A stretch of DNA of 64,000 nucleotides from Tethya wilhelma. Lineage: Eukaryota; Porifera; Demospongiae; Tethyida; Tethyidae. Under the pieces are notes generated by a model. That model did no database searches. It saw nothing but the letters and a program-made list of their open reading frames with translations, and had not been told where the DNA came from. Shown piece by piece: positions 11,038 through 21,656 of the stretch (position 1 is its first letter; every line of letters begins with the position of its first letter). The stretch covers positions 5,321,652 through 5,385,651 of the forward strand of contig CAXIPT010000001.1 of the NCBI GenBank assembly GCA_964030475.1. The letters are read 5' to 3'. Made by a program: the position numbers and the translations under genes.

Positions 11038-12509
11038 TCAACTGTTAGTTTGACCTGTGTCGTCGTAAGAGTGCTGATCTTGAGAGTGAGTTTCTAGTGT
11101 GACGCTATTAGAGGCTAGTCCAGGCATACAGGTGAGGGTCTGTGGCACTGGTAGAGTAACGGAGCCCACTGCTACACACTGCTTGATCCCTTCGAGAACA
11201 TTACTGCCAGCAAACTTCACTTTACATTGTATGGGATCAGAGAGATTTGGAATATTGCCTTTTAACTGTGTGTGTGTGTGTGTGTGTATGTCATGTAAAA
11301 AGGTTTGAAATTGGACATTGTGAGCCAAGGTGCCATATATATATAATTCATTATATTGATGTAGTCACACACGAACATAACACTGCCATGTACCTTGAAT
11401 GTAAATTTTTCCAGCACTGGTAGAGGATTATCCCCGAATGCATCACTTGCAGCTTTCCTCCATTTGTCCTCTTCACTCTCTACACCCTCACACTGGTTCC
11501 CACTCTCCAATCCACCATGCTGACATTTTCTCTTTGTCACCATCAGGAGAGGGTTTGGGTCAACTTGGTTCAGTCTATAAGCACTATAGGGACCCTGATA
11601 TAACACGTGTTGTTTCAACAATAACATAATGGAGGTAAAAGTTACTTGAACAGACTAGTCCAACTAACCTGACTGTGTTGATGCACGGCTAGCTCAATAA
11701 GTGACTCAAGGTTTCTTCCTGAGAGCTCCAAGTCTGTGCAGCCATGGCAGCTGAGAGCCAGAGAGATTGCCTCCAGGAGCAGTGTCAGGTGGGCCTTCTT
11801 GACTCCCGAGAGGAAGAGGAAGGGAGCAGGAGGGGGCTGAAAGATGAAACATGAATACAGTCTCGCTCTCTCATTTTGGACGCGAAGACACAACCAGTGA
11901 CCAGACGACTTCACAAGATCGGTTATTTCCTGTTAGGGAAAAAAATAGGAATGAGATCAATGTGGTTTAACACGGATATTATTCCATACATAGTTGAAGA
12001 TGTCACTGAGGTAGACTTCTAATCGTTTGCTCAAATCGACGTACGTAGTATCAGCTGTTGCATCACTTCTCTCCAATCTGTAGGCCTTCCAAGTGAGGGA
12101 ATTACAGTGAGTTGCCACATCTAGAAAAGCACACAAATTACATTAATTATATCAGCAAGTATTCCCCACAAATCACCTACACATGTTTATGTAGGCGTAG
12201 GCTATCATGCACCCAAACAAACAAAACTATAAACTCAAAGGCAGAAGCGTGGAGGATGATAGAAAACACTAAATAATCATCCATACTATAGTACTACACC
12301 ACAAGTGACTCACACTCCAGCTCCAACTGTAGAATCTCTACTTCAGACAAATCATTCTCCTCACATTTATCTACCAAAATGGACACCAAATCTTTCTTTG
12401 TTCTACCTCTCTTCAAACTTTCATCTCTTACACCTAGCTTCTCGAACACCTCCAGTAGCTCGGCCTTTGTGTGGCGGCTGAGAACCTTGAGAAGATGATC
12501 TTTGTCCAT
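11038..12509 (-). CDS. CENPN: Centromere protein N homologue
   Basis: Five phase-consistent exons: 12509-12314, 12120-11990, 11929-11669, 11594-11394, 11265-11038, giving 338 residues, against 339 in human CENP-N. The N-terminus is an all-helical pyrin-like region (MDKDHLLKVLSRHTKAELLE). Landmarks then match the family in order: ERSDATADTTYVDLSKR; a short strand block CFIFQPPPAPFLF; a helix GVKKAHLTLLLEAISLAL; DLELSGRNLESLIELA (human: DLRSRYLDSLKAIV); WRKAASDAFGDNPLPVLEKF (human: RITQETFGDYPQPQLEF); and IQCKVKFAG...VLEGIKQCV. CENP-N reads CENP-A nucleosomes and, with CENP-L, anchors the inner kinetochore. The similarity is weak residue by residue, so I rely on length, order and the TFGD/AFGD block. 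UBA2 ends 94 bp upstream on the same strand. Confidence 0.85.
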
Positions 12510-12603
12510 AATATATAATTATTTTGAATTTCGCACAATGTCACGTGATATAAGGAGAGTTCTAATTATGTTTATGAATATCATTAAATATAGGTTTTGC
12601 AAG

Positions 12604-13262
12604 TCAGTTCTCAATTGCAATTTCAACGGTGTCTTCTCTAGGTCTCTTGCTGCTGTTCTCTTGAGTGAGATCAGTGGATGCCTTTCTCTTCTTACCTATT
12701 GCAACTGTACAGAAACATGAAAAGAAACAAACAAACAAGCAACATGCATAATCCAGCCATAGATATTATACACTACGTAACCGTATGTGTATAATATCTA
12801 TGATCCAGCAAATATATCTGCAAGCATAGACAAAATAGCCGGAGTATATTATCTACGCTGCAAGTAGTATGGTACAGTGTTCCCACACTGTACCATGTAT
12901 GTTTATATCTTTGCAAAAGACCCTCTCTTTCTATAGAAAAATGGGATATAAAACCTAGACTAGTCATTGACGTTGATACCAATCTATTTTGTAAAAATCA
13001 GAGTATGCACTCATTAGCATGTCACTTGATGTCAGGGCTTCAGAATAAAAAAAAGTCATAGTCTATCAGTTAATTTTTGAAGACCTTGGAACATGAACAT
13101 TTATGGCTGCTTTTCAACTCTCTATACTGGCTTGCTTACACACATTGATCATACCTGAGTCCTGCATGTCACTACTCTCTCCAACTACTTCAAACTCTTT
13201 TTCATCTTCCAAAGTTTCTTCACTGGGAGGAATAAGCATTGTACCAACATACATAAGAATTA

Positions 13263-13300
<38 letters not shown>

Positions 13301-14649
13301 GGAGCTAACTTTCTGGACTGTACTCACATGTGGATGATATTGAGAACGAGCTCAAGGTTCTGTAGGAAGTCATCGGTCTTGAGTCTGGAGCCATTGGAAA
13401 CACCAAATTCACTTAAACACTTGAGGAGGTTGTCTAAACCAGTCAGTTGAGTGTGAACAGTGTGATGAGAAGTAGTAAACAAACACTTGAGAAACAGGTA
13501 ACACAACAATAAATTACAATGTAAACTCATCCAATATTCCCACTAGTGGTAATCAGGTGATTACTCCATTTTAAAAATAATCCTACTAGTCAAAGACTTG
13601 ACCACTAGGCAGTCCAAATCCCAGAGCTAAAACAACATTCTAATACCCACAATCCCTGGAGATGAAGCTTCAAACCATATGGTCTACACAGAACACCACC
13701 ACAAACAGCCCAAATTAATGTCAACTAGCAAAACAATGACAATATCAGATTACCCTGTAAACAAAAAGCAATGCATGTGCAAGAAATACAAGAAATACAA
13801 GAAGTACAAGATATTCCTCTTTCATTCACAGGCTCACCATCTGTTTCCCCTTCCTCACTTGAGATGAGTATAGTCCCTGTGTGGTGTGCAGTGTGTGCAT
13901 TGTGCACATGAAACAAAACAGTTCACAGTAACCCCAGCTGTCTGTCTCACAAACACAATGGTGAGAGCTTGAAAGCCCCCCCTCCCCCTCCTTAAAAAGT
14001 CTGAGGAAGGTGGAGACTAAATGCAATGTTGCACAAATGAAAGTTTTGATCTCAGAGACTTTACCAGGCCCTCTTGACCAAAGTGTGAGAACATTTTCAA
14101 GTTTACACGAGACCCACTTCCATTTAAAAGCTATATCTGTGATCTTGGTGGTTTTCAAAACGACAAATTACTATCACCTTTTCCATCATCTATCTCCACA
14201 TCTGGAGCGACCATTCCGAAATGAGATTTCATTATCTGTCATTAAATTTTGTTACGAACAAACACAAGAAAAGAAAAATAACACAACTAAAAAAGCGTGC
14301 AATTTAGACGAAAATAGACAGCAAATGATTCTGTTAAGATTATCAGCAGATAAAGGTCACAGTTTTGACATACCTTATCTCTTAGTGTTGCCACAGTGAT
14401 GACATTACAGTTGAGTCTGATAGTGGCCTGAGAAGAACATAATCATATTCACTCACAATGCTGACCAATGTGGAATACCACCGACTCAAGTTTTATAGCC
14501 CGAGATCAAGAGTGGATAATTATCATACTAGTGCATACCTCTGGTTTTGGTGAGCACACATAGCATTTGGGATTGGGTGGAGCTAGTGCACATGTAACAA
14601 GGAGTCTTTTTCGAGGGTTAGGGTACTTTGGGAGATAGATCTGGGTGAA

Positions 14650-14691
<42 letters not shown>

Positions 14692-14692
14692 N

Positions 14693-14726
<34 letters not shown>

Positions 14727-16432
14727 ACTAAAACATAAGTGAAAGCAAGAGGACAGACTGTGCGTGAGAGAGCTATTCAATGTACCAACATGTATTTTCA
14801 AAACACACACTCACTGTTTTGCATTTGGTGAAATCTCCTGCCAATACCTTGAGTGCCTCCATGACAATGAGTCCAGCAATGACAGCATTGGTCGTGGCAA
14901 TGGCTGGAATGATGTTACCCGCCATGGCTGCACAAAGAAAGATGAGCTCACACTGAAGCTATGGGTAACACCAGCTGCATGCACAATAAGCTTATCTTGT
15001 TGAAATACTAAACTTTGCATCCTTCACTCACACTTAATATCAAATCTGCTCTTTTGGGAAATACTAAACACAATTGCCCTCAAATTGGCAGCAGCTACAA
15101 CAAAGTCCATGGCAACTTTATCATCCTAGGAGTATCCAAGGGAAATGGCCAATTAGCAAAGAATACACATCTTGTGTTATTACCAAGAAGCACTTAGTAC
15201 CTTATCCCATACTAGTTCACCTTTAGAACTAAACTCATCTTTGAGCTGTTGTACACTGCATAGGAGATATAACATACACACACAAAACAAAGAGATTCTT
15301 TACCTAAAATAGTAATATCATAAACTGATGGCCAAATACCTCTCTTGAAACACATCTGTACACTTCTTAGCTGTCCATATCCTCTGGTCAGGCAATCCAG
15401 TACTAGCACTCTCATCACACGAATTGTGTGCCTCTATAAGTCCATATAAATGCAAGGAGGATGCAACAATGTACAGGTCACACTATACATGTTCAATAAC
15501 AATAATAGCTTTCATCACCTTTCTCATCAGTCCTGGACAACTCTTCTAGCTGCAAAGGGCGTGGTGGGACACGTTTCTGCCAGAGCTTCTCCATGCTCAG
15601 TAAATACTTTATGTCGCTCTCAAACAGCTGCACCATTGAAAAATATCAACAAATGTGAGTGTTATGAATGTACATGAAGGGAATAATTCCATGAGCACCT
15701 TATGGAATAACTTGACTGGATCATATTCATTGTTCTCAGCCCACTGTCGTGTGGACACTCTTTGCACTCTAGTGCCGCCACTCTCATTTTCACCAGCCTC
15801 AGTAGCTGCATTAGGCAATGGAGATGAAAATGGTAAGGGTCTTCAACATCAAAAGACGAGTTCTTTTAGAGAAACTATACTGCATATCCACCTAACGACC
15901 ATTACCAACCACTGAGACTAAAACCTCAACTTGCCTTCCATTGCTTCTTCCTCAGTTTCAGGTGACACATCGTTGTCAGCATCAGGCTCTCCAAAGAGTT
16001 GACTGAAGAGATGTTTGGCCCACACAATACAATGGATTGGTTCAGAGGGAGTGTTTCTAATGGTACAACCAGGATACGTCTTGGTGGCAGGCTTAGGCTG
16101 ACACTCGTAGCATTCACTCACACCCTTGAGGAGTAATGGGGGGGGGATGAGTATGTTTCTTATATTATAAATATATTGTTTACCTTCTGTATAACAGTGA
16201 CCTGCCCTAAGTATCCAGCACTTCCACTCTCAATCAGAGTGATACCAGCAGCCAAACATAAACGGTTTACATGGTTTCTTGCAACTAAACAGTTACAGTT
16301 GTTTTAGTCACTTCTTGTCTGTTTCTAGTTTATATATTAGACCTCAGATTCTAAAAAGGTAGTACCTTTATTATCAAGAGCATTCATTACTAAAGAGAAT
16401 TGCTTGAAGAAGTTGACATTGTATTCGGGACT

Positions 16433-16477
<45 letters not shown>

Positions 16478-16900
16478 GATAGTACAACCACTGACCCCAT
16501 GAAACTCTATCACTTGCCTGAGAACGGAATCATGTATTGCAGTGATGGAAGCAGACGGATTAAATGCCAAAGCACTCTCCTTCGCTACTTCCACTTTAGG
16601 TCTCCCCACATGCTGCTTTTGAAAGAGAAACTGACGGTTTAAGTTGCTCACTTCAATTGTATCCAAATCAATCTAAGAAGAGATATAATACCGATTAAGA
16701 ATGGCCAAGGTGTACTGTATCATATAAATTATGACATAGTTTGTGATCAGACCATTTTCCTCCACACTTACAGCAACTATGTCCTTGAAACCAGTGAGTA
16801 CCAAATTCTTGAGTAACTCACAGCCAATACCACCTGTTCCTACCACCAACACACGAGAGCTACCAACAACAGCAGAGAGTTCCTCTCCAAGATGAGCCAT
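12604..16900 (-). CDS. UBA2: SUMO-activating enzyme subunit 2
   Basis: Exons (minus): 16900-16772, 16672-16518, 16430-16366, 16284-16184, 16124-15935, 15805-15699, 15627-15519, 15433-15340, 15255-15201, 15125-15032, 14927-14848, 14640-14539, 14427-14374, 14235-14178, 13876-13838, 13433-13328, 13222-13155, 12704-12604 (stop). Landmarks: Rossmann [38 protein letters not shown]; active-site loop [20 protein letters not shown] (catalytic Cys in PGCTIRN); zinc Cys pairs ECYEC and CYVCSPKP; the ubiquitin-like fold with [11 protein letters not shown] and [12 protein letters not shown]; a basic tail KKRKAS...SKRPRED. It forms the E1 heterodimer with SAE1 and hands SUMO to UBC9. About 568 residues are visible. 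The roughly 11-residue segment between EALK and IYLPK (human ILSGKIDQCRT) is not found. It should lie near the TG run with the N at 14692. Two introns start with GC instead of GT. Confidence 0.95.
13262..13300. repeat. (CA)n microsatellite in a UBA2 intron
   Basis: An almost pure AC dinucleotide run between UBA2 exons 16 and 17. Confidence 0.9.
14653..14725. repeat. (TG)n microsatellite with an N at 14692
   Basis: A TG run of about 70 bp interrupted by one N. It lies in a UBA2 intron next to the place where a short coding exon is missing, so the repeat probably broke the assembly here. Confidence 0.9.
16437..16475. repeat. (GA)n microsatellite in a UBA2 intron
   Basis: A GA dinucleotide run of about 36 bp, forming on the minus strand a CT tract just upstream of the exon-3 acceptor. 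It doubles as an unusually long polypyrimidine tract. Confidence 0.9.
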
Positions 16901-17024
16901 ATTCAAGCATAAGTGTCGCTGGAAATGGTCGTCAACAGAATCTTTACTTTATGATCGATATCGGGATATGCCCGGATATCCCCGATATCGCGATCGCGAC
17001 GCGACGTGGCGCGGCTAAATGGGC

Positions 17025-18615
17025 AGGAGTACGCGCATGTATGGTGGCCGAGAAGTGCAAACCCGACGTCGGGTCATATGGCCCCCGACAATGCGCCGAC
17101 GTATCGCCGACAGAGCGCCGACGTATCGCCGACATTGCGCCGACGTATCGCCGACAATGCGCCGACGTATCGCCGACAATGCGCCGATGTATCGCCGATA
17201 AAGCGCTGACCTATCGTCTAAAGTGCAAACCCGACGTCGGGGTCATATGGCCCCGACAATGCGCCGAAGTATCGCCGACAATGCGCCGACGTATCGCCGA
17301 CAATGCGCCGACGTATCGCCGACAGAGTGCCTATGTATCGCCGATAGAACGCCGACGTGTCGCCGAGGAGGCGCCGACGCACTGTGCCGACCCATTGCTG
17401 ACGTATCGCCGACTAAGCGCCAGCGCGCGATGGAGCCCAGAGCGCTTTAGCTAGTAGTAGACCTGAACAAAAGTGAATATCACGTGAACTCAGGTACATG
17501 TACTATTTATTTACCTCTGCACCTATTGTGGTGTTTAATAATAATAATAATAATAATTAAGGCACGGGACCCTCATTAAAATGAAAAAATATGCGTATTG
17601 CCTGTAATTTTCTTACTGACAGTGTTGTTGTCATGGAAACATGCGTACAAAGACTTTGCATGATGCTTAACATACTTGCACCAACATCTTGGTCATGTGA
17701 CTTACCACTCGTTAAATATTTTGAATTAATGAATAATTAATTAGGCGGAGCTGAAGACCTGTTTCCATGGCAACCAAACTTTTTTTTGTGAAAATCGACT
17801 TACCATGTACTTAATAAAATTTGCCACTCCGTCTTGATTACTTGTTGCCATAGTGAGATATTGGCCAAAACATAGGGACAAGAGGTGTGCAATAAATGGA
17901 AAGGCTTTCGTATCTCACCATGGCAACAAGTAATCAAGACGGAGTGGCAAAACATGATAAGTCGATTTTCACATAAAAGTTTGGTTGCCATGGAAACAGG
18001 TCTTCTGCTCCGCCTAATTAATTATTCATTAATTCAAAATATTTAACGAGTGGTAAGTCACATGACCAAGATGTTGGTGTTAGCATCATGCAAAGTCTTT
18101 GTACACATGTTTCCATGACAACAACACTGTCGGTAAGAAAGTTACAGGCAATACGCAATTTTTTTTATTTTAATGAGGGTCCCGTGCCTTAATGTACCTG
18201 AGTCCACGTGACATTCACTTTTATTCAGGTACTACTAGCTAAAGCGCTCTGGGCTCCATCGCGCGCTGGCGCTTAGTCGGCGATACGTCAGCAATGGGTC
18301 GGCACAGTGCGTCGGCGCCTCTTCGGCGATACGGCGGCGCCTCGTCGGCGACATGTCGGCGTTCTATCGGCAATACATCTGCACTCTATCGGCGATACGT
18401 CGGCGCAATGTCGGCGATACGTCGGCGCATTGTCGGCGCTCTATCGGCGCTCTGTCGGCGATACGTCGGCGCAATGTCGGCGATACGTCGGCGCATTGTC
18501 GGCGCTCTGTCGGCGATACATCGGCGCACTGTCGGCGATACGTCGGCGCAATGTCGGGGGCCATATGACCCCGACGTCGGGTTTGCACTTCTCGGCCACC
18601 ATACGCATGCGCAAT
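17025..18615. repeat. Giant fold-back (inverted-repeat) element with 22-bp minisatellite arms
   Basis: Two arms, about 17030-17862 and 17909-18612, are reverse complements around a loop of about 45 bp. Outer parts carry the same single-copy motif (tggtggccgagaagtgcaaa, then cccgacgtcggg) in opposite orientations. Next come tandem 22-bp units of the form gcgccgacgtatcgccgac plus aat/aga/att, then an AT-rich inner arm with (TAA)n. The innermost match is gccactccgtcttgattact and its complement. The left arm also has an internal repeat of the outer motif at 17219-17260, and is longer. The structure matches fold-back (FB-like) transposons. No transposase ORF is present, so it would be non-autonomous. 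Long ORFs across the arms are artefacts of the repeat. Confidence 0.85.
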
Positions 18616-18661
18616 GTGTACGTGTGTACGTACGAGCACATGTGCCGACACAAATTAGCAA

Positions 18662-18662
18662 N
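18662..18662. other. Single N, probable assembly join
   Basis: An isolated N falls just outside the right arm of the fold-back element. The 21.09-21.57 kb copy of this arm matches up to this base, so the N may join sequences that are not neighbours. Confidence 0.7.
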
Positions 18663-19096
18663 TTATGTATTTTGGTACATTCAAGACTTCTGTGCAGTAT
18701 GAGTAGTTTTTTTTTGTCAGCTGTTACTGAGTTAGATTTTACAGTCAAGTTCTGTTTTACTTTCAAGTCTTTTATCTCACCCAGCAGTGAGGTTGTCCTC
18801 TCAGTTGTTGTAATGTACATGTATGTCTTTGAGTACTCGGTGCCTATGTCCTTTTTATTTGTATATTCCTTTGTGTACACGTGTCCACTTGGGCTTTACG
18901 ATGAATATTGATTGATTGATTGATATTGATTGCGCATATCGCATCCTATGGTCGACGTCAAGGCCGGAGCACTTGTATCAAATTATCAATAGCCATACAA
19001 AATTAGTATAATTAGCTAACCTACTCTGTAACCTTACAGAATCATAGATATACCACACTAAAAGTTGATTACATTACATCACAATGTCATCATAAA

Positions 19097-20705
19097 CTAG
19101 TTTATACGACGAGTCTCACATCTCCTCCCAATGAAATTGGTTGGGCACAAACACCGTGTAAACTCCCCATACCTCCTCCTAATGAGAACACAGGTCCCAT
19201 CATTCTCACAGCTAAGATTACACAAGGGACCTGTTCTGGGCTGTATTAAAAGGCAATGCAATGTCATTATGCATATAAATATAGTAATACTGAACATTAA
19301 CTTCTTGTTGAAATACAATCATAATGCAATGTACGTCCCGATCATACAAACTTACTCGAATTATTAATTGAAACTTCTTTACAATTGACAGTGTCATACA
19401 CCCATTAGAAGCTGAAGCGATTGCATCGTAAGAGCCAGGTCTGATACTAGATCTGCCAACACGAAGTGTTACTCTTACTTCAACACTCCCTCCACTTTCA
19501 ATGACAGCTTGGTGAGGTGTAACAGTGGTTATAAAGCCATATAAATCCTCAACTACAAACTGAAATGTTGAAGAACCAAAAGGATTACTGTTTTCCAGGA
19601 TGAAACTGAGTCTTACTGGTTCATAGATATCAGCTGTCACATTATCATTTGAGCTAAAAAATTTAAAGTATTCTTCTCCTGATTTAAAACTGACTCTCCT
19701 CTTAGTAAAATAAGTAAATGGATTGTTACTTGTGTCCTGGCCTTTCATTTGGTAGGTGTAGTTGCCCACAGCTGGAGTCAAGACTTCACCAGTCCAGGAA
19801 CTGTTACATTTACTCAGAGTTGCTTCTGCAATATTTTCACCAGTTTTGCTTAATAGCTGGACCCATGATGAAGAGATTAATTCACTTCGAGATGAATACA
19901 TTGCAATTTTGACTTTGGTACCTAGATATAAAGAAATAAATGATTTATAATTAATATCATGCATGTTATATACTAACACTTACATCCTGGTGGTGCTGTA
20001 CACTTCAAAACATTTTGATTATTTTCTTGAGCAAAGTAGAATGGTGTCACATCCATTGATATTTCAATCCTGTGAGATATTTCAGGAAAGCTTTCCATTG
20101 CACATACAGTCCACACACCAGCTAAGGGTTTTTTTTCCAAAAAATAAGTCCCTGTAATATTGACTACAGAATCATCCGGTTTGTGGATTATGACTGTTCT
20201 TGAGACATTCTGGATATTTAGTTTTAGTTTGTTGCTGAGTTTCGAGACTGTAAACTGACGACAATCAGTCCTGTTCACATTCACAGTACGTTTTTGCACT
20301 CCACTAAGTGATGGTTTAATTATTTCATCATTAAAATTTAATGGGAATCTACATGGTTTATTCTTATATTCCATCACAAAATTGGAAAAGCTATTTTTTT
20401 TCACTAGTATACCACCAGTTTCATTAGCAATATGCTGATACTCCATCAAAGTGTTTGAATAGTCCTCAACACAGTCAAATGTATTAGTCTCAGATAAAAA
20501 GAAGTGGATACAAACTTCAGTTTGGTTGGCACTAGAAATTATTTGGTCTGCAGTGATGTCTCCTTTTGGTGCTGCATCTGTTAAGACAATTATTTGAGAT
20601 CCAAACTCTTGTATATATTTATTATCCCGAAGCGAATCCAATGCTTTCATGATACCATGATAAGAGTACTCTGGACAATCACCACCACTGTGAGGCTCGA
20701 AGGCA
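19097..20705 (-). CDS. VWA-EGF extracellular protein, paralogue A (5'-truncated)
   Basis: Three exons: 20705-19984 (open at its 5' end), 19921-19356, 19240-19097 (stop). The first visible residues, SGGDCPEYSYHGIMKALD, fall inside the VWA domain. GSQIIVLTDAAPKGDITADQ continues the VWA core, followed by QFTVSKLSN...VIIHKPDDSVVNITGTYF, Ig-like/beta-sandwich stretches with several N-glycosylation sequons, and a final EGF-like module CNLSCENDGTC...CLCPTNFIGRRCE. It closely parallels paralogue B at 21.7-24.3 kb but lacks the signal peptide, the N-terminal region and the MIDAS-bearing half of VWA. At 20705 the sequence turns into an inverted copy of its own exon, so the 5' part is lost or misassembled. 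Confidence 0.8.
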
Positions 20706-20888
20706 TTGCAGGCGCTTCGGGATAATAAATATATACAAGAGTTTGGATCTCAAATAATTGTCTTAACAGATGCAGCACCAAAAGGAGACATCACTGCAGA
20801 CCAAATAATTTCTAGTGCCAACCAAACTGAAGTTTGTATCCACTTCTTTTTATCTGAGACTAATACATTTGACTGTGTTGAGGACTAT
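20706..20888 (+). pseudogene. Inverted fragment of the VWA exon of paralogue A
   Basis: About 175 bp read on the plus strand as the VWA stretch RDNKYIQEFGSQIIVLTDAA to FDCVEDY. This is the reverse complement of about 20465-20642 with almost no differences. Spacer 20643-20705 separates the arms, and an N follows at 20889. It is either a hairpin or chimeric-read artefact or a local inverted duplication; it has no start or stop of its own. Confidence 0.85.
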
Positions 20889-20889
20889 N
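20889..20889. other. Single N, probable assembly join
   Basis: The N lies directly after the inverted VWA fragment. The 200 bp that follow (20890-21088) match neither gene. Confidence 0.7.
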
Positions 20890-21088
20890 TGCCATGCCAT
20901 CTCTGAATGAGCCTCATTCTCTAGTCTTCTCCTGCACTTTGTGTTTTTAACTCTGACCATCTTTACTGGTATGTTTTCAAATAATCACAAGCACAGACAA
21001 AGCTTGATCAACCTGAATTGATGTGATGCATACCAGCTGCTGATTTCAGTGATCAATGCTTAGCTTTTCAGTCAGTTTCAGACATTAC

Positions 21089-21567
21089 GTGCCTTAATGT
21101 ACCTGAGTCCACGTGACATTCACTTTTATTCAGGTACTACTAGCTAAAGCGCTCTGGGCTCCATCGCGCGCTGGCGCTTAGTCGGCGATACGTCAGCAAT
21201 GGGTCGGCACAGTGCGTCGGCGCCTCTTCGGCGATACGGCGGCGCCTCGTCGGCGACATGTCGGCGTTCTATCGGCAATACATCTGCACTCTATCGGCGA
21301 TACGTCGGCGCAATGTCGGCGATACGTCGGCGCATTGTCGGCGCTCTATCGGCGCTCTGTCGGCGATACGTCGGCGCAATGTCGGCGATACGTCGGCGCA
21401 TTGTCGGCGCTCTGTCGGCGATACATCGGCGCACTGTCGGCGATACGTCGGCGCAATGTCGGGGGCCATATGACCCCGACGTCGGGTTTGCACTTCTCGG
21501 CCACCATACGCATGCGCAATGTGTACGTGTGTACGTACGAGCACATGTGCCGACACAAATTAGCAAA
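21089..21567. repeat. Solo arm of the fold-back element
   Basis: Matches 18184-18662 at a constant offset of 2,905 bp without any difference I could see, including all the 22-bp repeats and the outer tggtggccgagaag motif (inverted here). It has no partner arm. Long ORFs here repeat those of the first copy. Confidence 0.9.
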
Positions 21568-21656
21568 CATAGAAACTGACAAACTGCACAAATATAAAGC
21601 TGCATATAGTCTATAGACTAAGTCAGTTTCAAAAAATTAAGGATCTACAACAATAA

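Noticed and set aside
17090..17360. Regular 22-bp repeats that look CRISPR-like
   Set aside because: Units are contiguous without unique spacers, in eukaryotic DNA, and form palindrome arms; no cas genes.
16951..17454. ORFs of up to 167 codons rich in RRR, ADVSPT and RRYVG
   Set aside because: They lie wholly in the 22-bp tandem repeats of the fold-back arms and occur on both strands of every copy.
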